Shown here piece by piece: positions 23,449 to 36,700 of a stretch of DNA of 64,000 bases (position 1 is the stretch's first letter; each line of letters opens with the position of its first letter). Both the position numbers and the translations under genes were made by a program. This DNA comes from Strongyloides papillosus (taxonomy: Eukaryota; Nematoda; Chromadorea; Rhabditida; Strongyloididae), in NCBI GenBank assembly GCA_005656395.1, contig SRSI01000020.1:434001-498000 (forward strand). The letters run 5' to 3'. The notes beneath the pieces are model-generated. The model was not told the origin of the DNA. It ran no database searches and worked only from the letters and a program-made list of their open reading frames with translations.

Positions 23449-26400
23449 TTATTTCAACTGAAAAATATTTTTTAATTTTTCTATCCATTTTCGATTGTTT
23501 TTAAAATGTAAAATTGAATCATGATCTCCATCCACTAGAATAACTTTTAAGTTCTTTGAAAAACGTAACCAGCCGTTATCAATACAGGATCGAACGTAGT
23601 TTTCTATCGGTTTAATTTTTATAGAATGTTTTAGAGAAGATGTACCTAACTTTTTCGCTTTAACAAGAATAAGTTCCATATTTGAACTTGTACATGAAGA
23701 AATAGTATGCTCCCTAAGCATTTTTGCTAATATTAATGATTTTCTCACCATTTCTTTATTGTCTGGTATTATTTCAAACTTCTTTTTTATGTAATCTTCC
23801 ACAATTTCTAAATTTAATTCATCATTTCGAAGTGCCCATGAATCCAAGGCAACAACTTTATTTTGAAGTTTACATAATTTTTTAGGATTTTTTTCTAATA
23901 TAAAATATACCTCTCTTGCCAAAACACCTCCAAAAGAATGTCCCATTAAAAATATTTTTTTATCACTATCAATAGCAATATATTTCGCATAATATTCTGC
24001 CAAACTCAATAAGCTACAATCTCCCAATTCTCCATTATACTCGAATCCCCGTACTTGACAGTTAAAAGAATTAATCAAATTATAAAATGGAAATAAAGTA
24101 CCTCCAATGGCAAAAAAGATATATATAATGGTATCAGAATCAACATCATCTTTGATTATTTTTACAGGATTATCAAGTAAAGAAATACATTTATTTTTTA
24201 TAACTTCTTCCATCTTTTCGAATGTTGGCTTTTGATATAATTCATTTACACTAACATGAATGTTATATGATTCTTCAATACTTTTCCTTAATTGTATCAA
24301 ATTTAGTGAATTTCCTCCTTCCATAAAAAAATTAGAATCTTTTGTTATATTTTCAATTGGCAAAATATCATGCCAAAGTTTTTGCAATTTTGAATTATGA
24401 TTTGGAATTGAATTTTGAATTTTGTTGACATCAAATAAAGTCAGAAGTTTCTTTCTATTTATTTTACCGTTATTTGTTAAGGGAAATTCTTTAACGGTAA
24501 CTATTTTATCCACAATACTATCTATCTTATGAATATTTTTGTCTGCTTTTATAAAAGCTATAACCGAATCCTTGAACTTTAATACTATAATTTCATCGTT
24601 TAAATACAATTGTCTTAATGAATTTTCTATAAATTTAATATTAACTCTTTCTCCTTTAATTTTAACAAAATCTTCATTTATTCTTCCATAGTATATTAAA
24701 TCATTATTTTTATTTATGAATGCTAAGTCTCCACTCCAATATTCATTAAATTTATTGCTATTTCTAAAATAATTTCTACAAATGCACAACCCTTCAATAA
24801 CTAATTCTCCAAAGAAAAATGACTCTCTATTTAGATTTTTATTTTTAAGGTAAATAAAAGTATTGCTTATTTCTTTTCCAATATTATTTCCGTTAAAAGG
24901 ATTATTTTTTTCAGTTACCCATATTGTTGTTTCTGTAGGTCCATAAATTTGAACAATAAAAATATTTCGCTGTCTACACTTTTCTATCTGTTTAGTTGAG
25001 GGGGTTTCACCACCAACAATTAAGTATTTTAAATTTTTCTCAGCTATAATTTGTAACTTATTTAAATCATCATCAGAAAGATTATTAAATACAGCTGAAT
25101 TTAAAAGTATATGACTAAGGTTTGAATTTGAACATAAATCTTGAACTGATGAACTATAATTTCTAACTTTAAGAAGTTTAGAATCGTGTATTAATGTATT
25201 AAAAATGTTAAATATTGACATGTCAAATGTACATCTAATCGAATCAAGAAGTGTTGAATCTTTGTTCATAAAAAAACATTTTGTTGTTGAAAACAAAAAA
25301 TTGATAACACTTTTTTGATTAACTAATACACCTTTACATTTACCGGTAGTTCCGGATGTGAATAGACAATACAATAAATCTTCATTTTTGTTTCGATTTC
25401 TGTATTTAACATAGCTTTTAATACTATAATTATACAAATTATTTGGTGGTACTAAGTAAAAATCTTCATCTACTTTTTCATCAATAGGAACATAAGCTGA
25501 TGAAGTTAGAATTGTAGAAAGTACTAAATCAACTGAAAATGATTTACAATCAATGCCTAATAAACAATCTGGTCCAAGAATTTCTCCTGTCTTTGAGAAA
25601 TAATCATTTTCAACAATGTATGATTTTTTGAGGCAATCTAGGAAGAACTCTTCTTTAGATAGAAGTATTTGTTTTCTAGCTATATCTTGGATTGATAAAT
25701 TGGGAATACTTTCGTATATTTGTTTTTTTCTTTTCTCCACGAATCTTTCCATAGTTAATTCCTTTAAAATTACTAAGTAATCTTGAGTAATATTCTTAAC
25801 ATACCCAGAAGGATATCTTTTTTCATTAAAATCAACAGTTACTTGAAGATTGTCATTCACTTCATCAATAGTCATACTAAAATCAAAAACTTTATTTCTT
25901 GAAATTTGTTCTACTTTTGTCATTTTCACATCTTTCAGATTAACTACTGGATAATCTAATGCATGGCGATAGTTGAAAAAAACCTCAAACAACGGATGAT
26001 TTGATGTTGACCGGGGCAAATTTAGCTTCAAAATAATCTCATTAAAAGGAATATCTTCATATGCTTTAGCTTTTAAAAATTGCGAATGAACATATTTTAA
26101 TATTTCATTAATGTTTCCTTCTAATTCTTTCAGTCTTTTTCTTTCAATTATCAATATAATATTATTTAAAAAACAACCAATGATATTTTTTTGATAACTT
26201 TTATTTCTTCCTGTAACTGGTATTCCTATAAAAAGATAATCGCTATTGAAATTTTCATTCCAGCATTCTATTAGTATTACAAATCCAGTTAACATAAAAA
26301 CAAACTCCGTTAAACTTTTTTCAATGATTATACCCCTGATTTTGGAATACAAATCAATAGGAATATTAAATCTTAAACGATTGAATTTCTTGTCGTCTGT

Positions 26401-29400
26401 TCTATTATAGGAAAATATTCGTGTCGATTCTTCAACATTATTTAGAAATTTGTGACTACTTAAATATTCATCAACCATTCTAATTTTTGTATTTCTTTCC
26501 TTCTCAGTAAGTTGCCATTTCTTGATGTAAGGCAATACAATGTAATTGCCATCAATTTCATAATTATTCCAAAGCATTTCAAAATATTTTGCAAATACAG
26601 ACATAGACCACCCATCAGTCATTATATGTTGTTGGTTTACTACAATTATCAAATCATCATTATTTTTTAGAACTTTTAATCTCATTGGAGAACTTTCATT
26701 ATAATCAAAATGTATTGTTAATTCTTCTTTGATCAAACTTTTTTTCCAATTAACACTTTTTAAATAATAAAAAGATTCTGTGAGCGATAGAAAATGAATT
26801 TTAAATGAGTCTTTTAAGTATTTGCTACGTAAGGTTGGTTGAATTTTAATAATTTTATGTAGTGTTTCAATTAGCCTTTTTTCATAATTAAAAGCATCAA
26901 ATAATTTAACTGTAAAGACAATATTATATGTCTCATCTTTACTAATTTCCTTTAACAACATCATACTTTTTTGGGACCAATTCATATCTAATTCTATTAA
27001 ATCGGCATTTTTTTCAGGAGTATCAGAATTATCCTCACTTCTAATCAATTTTTTATAATTTTCAGTTATTGCTAAAAAACTAGGATTATCATATATCATT
27101 TGGATGGTAAAGTTATCATGAAGTTTCCATATAAATTGAAGGACAGATAAACTATTACCACCGGCTTCAAAGAAATTAAATTTATCATTTTTTGGATACG
27201 ACCCTAATACATCTTTCCATACTTCTCTAACCCTATCCCTTATCCCATCCATGTTTGAAGTACATTCTATGAAGATATCTTTAGAAAAATTATTTTTAAC
27301 TAATTGTTGGTTGTGACTTACAATTTGACGTATTATTTCTGGATTATGTTTTGATATGCAAACTATGCCATTTTGATTTGAACGAAAAATAACTTTAAAT
27401 TTTTCTTCTAACTCCTGTTGTTGAATGCCATTCTCTTTAAATAACTCATGGAAATCATCGTTACCATTATACTTCCATTTTGAGAACATTGAATCATCAC
27501 CAAGAACAGGGGGTAGTTGAAGTGAAATAATGTTATTAAAAACTGTACTTAAATTTTGATTAATTTCTGGTATTGAAAGACTAAGAATGTCAAAGAAAAG
27601 ATTACTACTGGCATAGTATTCTTCATTGAGGATTCCAAGCATTGAACTTATAGAGGAAATCAAGATCAATTTGTTAGCTTTTAAAGAACGAGTCATTAAA
27701 TAATCGGCAACATGTTTGATACCATCATATTTAACTTCTAAAATATCCTCTTCTGGTTTGTGATGCGGATGGAGACCACTACAAAATATGATATAATCTA
27801 TTGATTCTCCAGATGAAATAACGGTATTAAAAAAATTTGTTATATCTTCCTTTTTTCTGACATCAACATTAAAACTTGTACTACCGGTAAAAATGGATGT
27901 TTTTGGAAAGATTTTTTTGATAACATTGTAAGCAATTTTTCCAACACAACCATTGGCACCAAAAATAATAACAGATTGTGGTATATATGAGAATGTCTCA
28001 AGGTATTTTAATTTTTTGTATTTCAAGACTTTAGGTTTGTTTTCTTCTAATGTTGTATAGACAAATGTATTTCTAAATTTTGAAATAAAGTTGTTATTTT
28101 TATGTTTATTAAAAGATATCTGAATGGAGATTGTTGAGTTAAGATTTTGAATTTCTGATAATAGTCCACACATCAAAATTGATTGCTTATTAAAGTTCTC
28201 TATTGTAAATGAAATGTTAATATTATTCATCTTAGCCCACTCATATTTAGATTGTTTTATCTTAACGTAATCAAATTCAGAAAGAACAATGACATCAAAA
28301 TTTGAAGGACAATCATTTTCAACTTTTTCAAATGTCATGTTCCAAAAATTAAATTTTGAAAAAGTAAAATCAATAAAGTAGTCATTTATTGAATTAAGAT
28401 CATAGTTTCCGGAAAAGTTGACATCATTATATCCTTCACACCAAATTCTACCAATTGACTCTAGCAGAATATTATTTTTCTTTTTTAAGTTATCAGCTTT
28501 ACCTTGTATAGTATTTAATAATAAAAATTTCTCACTAGCAATTACATTTCCCAAGATACCTTGTGGGCCAATTTCAAAAATAACACTTGATGAGGTGATT
28601 TCTTTTAACATTCTTATTGACAAATCTAGTCTAACCGGACATCTTGCATGATGCAAAAAATATGCTGTTGATAGTGATTCTTCAGAACCAATAATTTTTC
28701 CGTTGACGTTTGAAATAACTCTTTTTATAGAAGTTGATTTCTTATTAATGAAATTTGACTCATCCAGTACTTTTTTAAATTCATCTAAAATTTCATTAAT
28801 CATACTTGTATGAAAACCATGGCGTGTTCTTAAATTTTTAAATTCAAAATGACAGTCTGCAAGTAAGTTTTTAAGCTTATCAGTATTTTCTTTAGTACCG
28901 ACAACACAAGAAACTTGTGAATTAAGAATTGCACTTATTTCAATATCTGTTTCATTTATTATTTTTTTAATTTTTAACTCTTCTAACTTTTTAATAAAAT
29001 CTATACCCTTTACTGCTAGCATAGTAGCCTCTTTAGTTTTTTCCATTAATTTACCTCTATTTTTTAAAACTTCTAAAGTTTCCTTCATCTTCAACCATCC
29101 AGAGGCAACGAGAGCTGTATACTCTCCAAGAGAGTGACCGAAAAAAATATCACTTGTTATACCAAATTTCTTCAAACAATTAATTAAACAATGTGATATT
29201 AAAAATAATGCTAATTGAGCATTTGATGTAGAGTGTATCTCTTCCATAAAGCATTGATCAAAAATATTTATACCAAACTTTTTTATTATCATGTCAACTT
29301 CTTCTTTGAATTCCTTTATACATAAAAGTTCTTCACCCATATACTTATATTCAACTCCTTGTGGACAACAATAAAAAGCAATATTTGATGGAGTTAAAGA

Positions 29401-30727
29401 TTTTTCTGTATAATAAAAGTTATATTCTTTATTTTTAAGACATTTCATTAGTGAACTAAAATTATTTCCAATTAAACAGCATCTCCATGGAAGATTCAAA
29501 TTTTTTTCTAATACTGTTTTCCATATTGGTAGAAAATTTATTTCTAGATTTTCCATTTCAATCAGTGTATGGAAATGATCAAGTTTCTCTATTAATTCAT
29601 ATTTTGTTGGAGCTGAGAATGGAAAAATTAGGGGACTTTTATTAAAGTTGAGTTCTTTTTTTTTAACATTGATATTCTTTTTTTCTTTAAAATTACTTAA
29701 AATAAGAGATCCATTCGTTCCACCAATTCCAAAACTATTAACTAAAGCATTCTTAATATATTGTGAACATGGACGATTTTCACAATGAAGTTGTATTGGT
29801 ACTTGTTGATTTTTCATCATTTCGAGAACTTTAATTATAGAAGCCATTCCACTAGCAGCAAAACAATGACCAATATTAGCTTTGACGGATCCTTTTGTAA
29901 CACGGTATATTTTACTTTCTCCCAATACTTTTTTCAAAGCTTGAAGTTCTATTTTATCACCTAAAACAGTTCCTGTACAATGGCATTCAATATAATCAAT
30001 TTCATCTTTTGTTATATCTGATTCTATTATTGCATTTCTTATAGCAGCTTCTTGACCTTTTATTGCAGGAGACAAAAAATTGGATTTATTTTTACCATCG
30101 TTAGTTATAGAAATACCATTGATAATGCCGTATATTTTATCATCATCACGTATGGCATTTTCTAATAATTTTAATATAACTACGCCACAACCACTTCCTC
30201 TTATAATACCAGTTGCATCACAACAAAAAGGACGACAATGTGGTTCTTTGGCCATCATTAAACCTGAAGTATATTCATGACCAATTTCTGATGGTGTTTG
30301 AAGAGAAATACAACCAACTACCATTACATCAGCTTCTTTTTGTAATAATATATTAATTGCCTGTTTGATAGCAACTATAGATGATGAACAAGCACTATAA
30401 ATATTAAAAGCTGGTCCAGTAAAATTATATAGGTAAGCTGTCCATAAACTAATAAAATCTTTCTGATTTTGATAAAATAAATTTATTAAATTGCCATGTA
30501 TTTCTTTAGTATTAATATTTTTTATTGATGCTGAAGGTTCCCCTCCAGCGATAACACCAATCTTTGTATTCTCAATGTCAATATCACATAATTCGAGAGC
30601 TTTTCCCACCTGACTTACAAAATGTTTTATTTGCGGATCTAATTTTGTAACCGTTTCATAGGGTAAATCAAAAAATGCTTCATTAAATGAATCAAAGTTT
30701 GGTATTACACCACCATATGGAATAAAA
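23449..30727 (-). other. PKS-NRPS part 3: KS-AT-KR-T-C-A-T-TE
   Basis: KS3 has YSACSSS, ECHCTGT and ANIGHCFAAS. AT (about 29640-28330) has the nucleophile in GHSLGEY and RHGFHTSM, a malonyl-type motif. KR3 (about 28000-27370) has GANGCVG and EEYYASSN. The first thiolation domain has EAGGNSL. The condensation domain (about 27000-25690) has QHIMTDGWS, with the catalytic second His kept. The adenylation domain (about 25660-24430) has TSGTTGKCKG, IYGPTETT, SGDLAF and NNGKINRK. The second thiolation domain has EGGNSLNL. The thioesterase (about 24130-23449) has GHSFGG and a late GDHDSIL histidine, so hydrolytic or cyclising release is predicted. Confidence 0.9.
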
Positions 30728-33700
30728 TTTTTTTCTTGTTTTTTGTATCATGCCTTTTTTCAAAACATTCTTTACCATTCATGAGATTATTAAAATATTC
30801 ATCAGTATTTGAGGATCCTGAAAACGTTCCACTATATCCAACTATGGCAATTTTTGAAGACTTCCCTTTATTAATCCATTTCCCACTTACACGTTTTTCA
30901 ACTAAATTTATAAGTTCTACTGTATTAGAATATTCAAAAAGTTCCTCTATATTTAGTGTAATTTTAAAATATTTCTCTATTTCTTCTCTCAGTGTTTCTA
31001 ACATAATACTATCAAAACCCAATTCCATAAATCCTTTATTTTTATTAATATTTTCGAAACCTGTGATATTTTTGATTATTTTTGTAATGTCGCTTTCGAT
31101 ATCCTTTCTTGAATGTTTATATTTTTTATGATGAGTATTGATAGGTTTATCACGCATTTTAAATAACCCATATCTTCCAGAGATATCATTATCAACAAAA
31201 ATTTTTATTTCGTTTACAACATCATGTATATCTAACATTTCCCATTCTCCATTTTCAATTTGTTTTCTAATCTTTTCCATTCCTTCAATATCTTTATACA
31301 ACATTCCTTTTTCTTTAATAGGTCCGAGATCAAAAACTAAATATTGTATTTTATTTGAAGTATCATTAAAATATTGTAAACATTTTTCACTCATAAAATC
31401 ATTTGCTAAGGCATAATTACTCTGACCAACAGAACCATATAAAGCTGCTATTGATGATAACACAACGATAGTTTTAACGTTACAATACTCTTTAATATTT
31501 TTAAAGAGATTATCCAAACCATTAACTTTAGGTAGAATAACTTTTTCAAAATCATCAAGTGATAAATTATCAACCATTCCGTTTTTTACAATTCCAGCTG
31601 TATGAATAATACAGTCAATATCAGGATTTAAATTAAATATACTTGTTACTAATTCTAAATCTTCGATATTTCCTTGAATATAATATTGACTTGGAGGTAA
31701 TTTTCTTTTTAGTGGTCCTTGAGAAAGTAATAGAGCTTCATGATATTTGAATTGATTTAATATTTCTCTAGCAATACCTCCATTTCCTCCAGTAATTAGA
31801 ATTTTTTTGTATATTTTTGTTGTAATTGTATTATTTATATTAACTTTCTCGTTAAGAATTTCTTTAATGAGTATATCATCTGAACTTCTTATCAAAATTG
31901 TTTTATTTTCCGTATCTGCGGTAAATAAATTATTTATGTTAAAATTATTTAAAATATTTTTGTCTTCAACGATAAAAAGCCTATATCTAAATAATTTTTT
32001 TTCTTTCCGTACCGATTTTAACATTCCATGAAGTCCATTACATTGAGATGTTGTTATGTAGTTCATACAATTATACTTCATACTTGACCACTTTTTTAAA
32101 GAAAGTAGAACATCTTTATATGATTCTACAAATATTTTGACGTCATTTTTACTTTTTTTTGCCGTTTCTCCTTTAAAAGGTACCATAGGAACAAAGGTAA
32201 CTTTTTGAACATTTTTATAATATTTATTGGTAAATGGCCATAAATGTTCCATAATCCATGGTAGTCTTTTAACAAATGGCGATTTTGATCCTTTTTTTAT
32301 TATTATACAACCATTTGTTCCACTAAAACCAAAACAATTTATTAGTCCAATTTTCGGTAAAATTATTGTATTTTTTTTGCACACTACTATATTGTCATTT
32401 AAAGTTATTTCATTATTTAATTTATTAAAATTTTCAATACCCTCTAAGCAATTATTTTCAAAGGCTTTCAACATTTCACTTAATGATATCATCCCGGAAG
32501 CACCCTCACAATGTCCATATTTACCTTTACATGCAGTGACGTAAATTTTGTTTTTAGAATTTTTAAAAACGTTGTTTATAGCTTCCATTTCAATTTTATC
32601 TCCTATCTTAGTTCCTGTTCCATGAATTTCGACTACATTAATATCATCAATGTTTATTTTTGCTTCTTTAATAGTATTTCTCATTAATTCTTCTTCCTTC
32701 TTCAAAATTGGTACATTTACGTTCATTGATGATCCTGTATGATTTAATAAACAACCTAGTATCTCTGGATATTCACTATACTTATCAGCTTGTAAAATAA
32801 AAATACCAGCACTTTGATTTCTTATGTAACCATCACTCTCAGAATCAAGAGGCCTACACATTTTAGATTTACTTATTACATTATTGTTTCTTAATACAAT
32901 TTCAGTTTCTCGATTTATTATTATATTTACTCCACCAACAATAGCATACTTACACATTCCATTTTTTAAATGTATATATGCTAGTGAGAGTGCTGATATG
33001 AAGCTACTACAAGCAGTGTCAACAGTCATTGAAGGTCCAGTAAAATTAAAGAAGTTTGATATTTTTCCTGATAACATATTTTGGCCAGTTCCTGTTGCTA
33101 GAAATTTAGACAAATCTGATTCTCGAAGTTCTTTAAAGCATTTCATTGTAAAATCAGAGGCACATGCTCCAATAAAGACACCTGTGTCTGCTGATGGAAG
33201 ATTTATATCTTGCAATGCTTCACTAGTCAGTTCTAGAAGAACTCTTTGTTGAGGATCCATAAACATTGCTTCTTTAGGTGATATTTTAAAATGAACATTA
33301 TCAAAAGCTGAATGACCTCTTTTTTCAATGTCTGAAGGATAGTAGCAGCTGCAAGATATTAGGAATATCTTATTTCCATTTTTTTCTTGATCACCTAAAG
33401 TGATGAACATTAAAAAATTTAATTTAAATTATAACTTACATTGTGTTTTACTATTGTTATTAGATAAATTTAATGAAATGGATCTTTTTCTTGTATAACT
33501 AGTAGTTAAAAATTGATCATCAAAAGAAGTTTTTTTATAGTTCTCACTAATTGTATTTATTTTCTTATCAGCAATAACTTTAATAAGAGATTTGTTAGAT
33601 TCAACTCTGATTAAATCAGCGTCAACCTCCTCGGTTACATCAATATTAGAATTATTTCTAGAACCCATTAATGAAATGTAATCACTTTCAAAAGTTGTAT

Positions 33701-36700
33701 CAGGAAAAAAAAGAGTTGGACTTTTTGGTGATATACTTGAGTTTTCTTCCATATCCATGGAATTAAATATTTTATGTCTTTTATACAATGATTTAAGGGA
33801 CTTTAAAGATTCTGAATGTCTTCTATTGTGAGTTAATTTTTCTTTTTTATTACGTAATTTTTTCGCTGTAATATTTTCAATAAAACCAATCAAAATTTTG
33901 TCTTTATTTTTTGTTTGAAAATCATCTTTTCTAATGAAAATTTTTGCTTTTCCTGTTACAGTTTCATGCCCTATTTCAGTAATGTCAACTTCAATTGCAA
34001 AGATATACGAAAGTAGGTCCTTTGTAGATAATTCTTTTTTGATCTTTTTTATATTTGGAAGTTTAATTTTATCAATAAATGTCGGTACTAATATATAATC
34101 TATTTCTATACTTTTCTTATTATTTACAGTTTTTTCAACAAAGTATGACAAATATGCAAGCATTTGAAGAGCCATTTCAAAAAGGCACCACATCTTTTTA
34201 TCAATATCTTTATCAGAGATATTAAAATATTCACAAACAACACATGAAGCATGTTTATAGATTTGTCCGACTTTTCGAAGCTTTATAGAACAGTTGTAAA
34301 GAAGTTGCAATTTCGATCCATAATCAAAGCCATAAGAATCCAATAGCGTGTAAAAAGAAGTTATTTCATTTGAATTGACAGAAATATCATCATAGGTGTT
34401 GATAAAGTCTATTTTATTTATTTTGATTTCATCTTCAGAAAGGTACCCTGAGGTGTAAGTTAATTCACTGTCACCAGTTTTATTTTTCATAATAATTTTA
34501 TTTGGCTTTTCAATAACTAATCTCGTACTATCAATAAACTTTAATGTAAGCATATTATGAAATTTGACTTCATTAAATATAAAATGCTGAATTTTTTGTG
34601 AACATTTATATATTTGTAGCATTCCAGGACATATTGGATGTTCATTTAAAGAATGATTTTCAAAATATATTTTATCTTCCTCCGTAAACATTTGATCTTC
34701 ATTTAATTTGTCTTCATATAAATCTTTAATAAATTTACTTAATTCACTGACATTTGAATGTTCAAATAAGTCAATTACTTTTAATTTTACTTGTGGAATT
34801 TGAACTTTTAATTCATGAACTAAATCGTGGAGAAATAGAGAATCAATACCCAATTCAAAAAAATTTTTATTTTCAAAATCTTCATCGGTTAATGGGAAAA
34901 ATTTGTCCTTTAAAATATGGATGATTTTTCCCTTAAAGTCAAAAACAGATTTTGTATTATTGTACGAATTGTTTTCAACTTCATTAATTATTTTTTTAGA
35001 ATCCATTATTTGTAAATATTTTAAATCATTTCTTACTTCCATAATTTTATCCCAATTGATGTTTCCTATTAATACATTTTCAGTCTTCATTCTCAAAACA
35101 TACTCAAAACACATTAAAGCATCTTTTGTACTTAAGCCAATTAATCCTTTTTTCTTTAAAATTTTGTTTAACTGCATCGTTTCACTTATCCCTGTTTCTA
35201 ACCAATTGCCCCAATTAATTGTAAGTGCACAAATTTTCCATTCCTCTCTAATTACCTTCATCGCACTGTCAAGAAAACCATTTGCAGAAGAATAATTTAT
35301 TTGACCTTGATTTCCAAGAATTGAAGAAATTGAAGAACTGCATATAAAATAGTCTGGATAGATATTGAAAGTTCTTAAAGCTCTCTCTAAGTTAAGAAAT
35401 CCTTGAACTTTTGGTGACCATACTTTATCAAATGCGATAAAATTTTGATTTTCAGCAGATGTATCCAAAATAACTCCAGCATTATGAATGACTCCTTGTA
35501 ATTTTCTTCCTGAATCAAGGATTTCTTTGACTACTGATAAGACAATGTTGTAGTCATTTACATTCCCATTTCGTTGAATAATATTATTAGAAAAATTATT
35601 ATAATAAACTTTTCCTCTAGATAAAATATATACTCGAACGGAAGGAGAAGATTTCTTTATAATGAAGTTTACTAATTCAAGACCTATTCCTTTACTACCA
35701 CCAGTAATTATCCATGCGCAATTTCCCTCAACAAATATTGGTTCTTGTGAAATTTTTGGAACATTAATTCCTTGAAGTTCAATAGAAGCTAAATCATCAG
35801 AAATAAAAGAGATTTTTGGATAATATTCTGATATCAATGATTTAATCATACAATATAATGAATTTCCAACAACCGTTAGGTGAGAGGAGTATATAAAACC
35901 AATTTTTATTAGAACATCTTTTGCTTCATTTATTTTTTTTATCTCCAATATCTCTTTAACAAATTTGTTGATACATAATAATAAAGTTTGAAGATCATTA
36001 TTCTCATTACTTACATTTGTCACATCAATCCCAATTTTAATGTTTTGTTTTTTACTTTGATTTGAAAAAACTATATCATTTTCTTTTTTTATTAATTGCC
36101 ATGTTCCGGAAGAGTGGATAAAAATAAAATACATATCAACATCAATTGTTGTTAGTGTTGTTTCAGGTGGTAGTAATACATTATACATTAAATATTTTGG
36201 CTCAAAACTTTCTTCTTCATATGGTAAAGTCTTTATTTCAGTTCTATTGTCAATTTCAACAAGTAAATCTTTAATTGTAGGATATTTGAAGAAATCTTCA
36301 ATTGTTACTTCTGGCATACCATCCATTTTTGATATTAATTCAACTAAATTTGTCAGTGATAATGAATCTAATCCAAGTTCACCAAAGGTATCCGTTTCAC
36401 ATATATTTCTACCAACTTCATCTTCGATAATATTTTTTATTCTTTTACTCATACTTGATTTTCTTTCATTCGGTTTAACATTTTTGTTCTCCTCAGAAAA
36501 CCAATATTTTCCTTTGTCGAATTGATATGGTGGATACGACTTTATACAGGGGAATTTCATAGGTTCGTTTCCATAGATTAAAGAAAAATCGAAAGTTTCA
36601 TTATTTAAAAAGTATTTTGCTGCTAGTAATTCAATGTACTCAAAAGAGTAACCCATCCCATTAATGGATAATAATTTTTTAAATGGAAATAATTTTTTTA

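Noticed and set aside
23449..30609. Stand-alone NRPS-1-like gene starting at 30609
   Set aside because: The ORF begins in the middle of a KS domain whose start lies in the previous ORF, so it cannot be a natural gene start.
30735..30775. 41-nt intron joining the KS3 halves (GTAAAG...ACAAG)
   Set aside because: Frame would work, but the acceptor is A-rich, unlike every TTTTAG/TATAG acceptor here, and it would delete the conserved GKECFE segment of KS.
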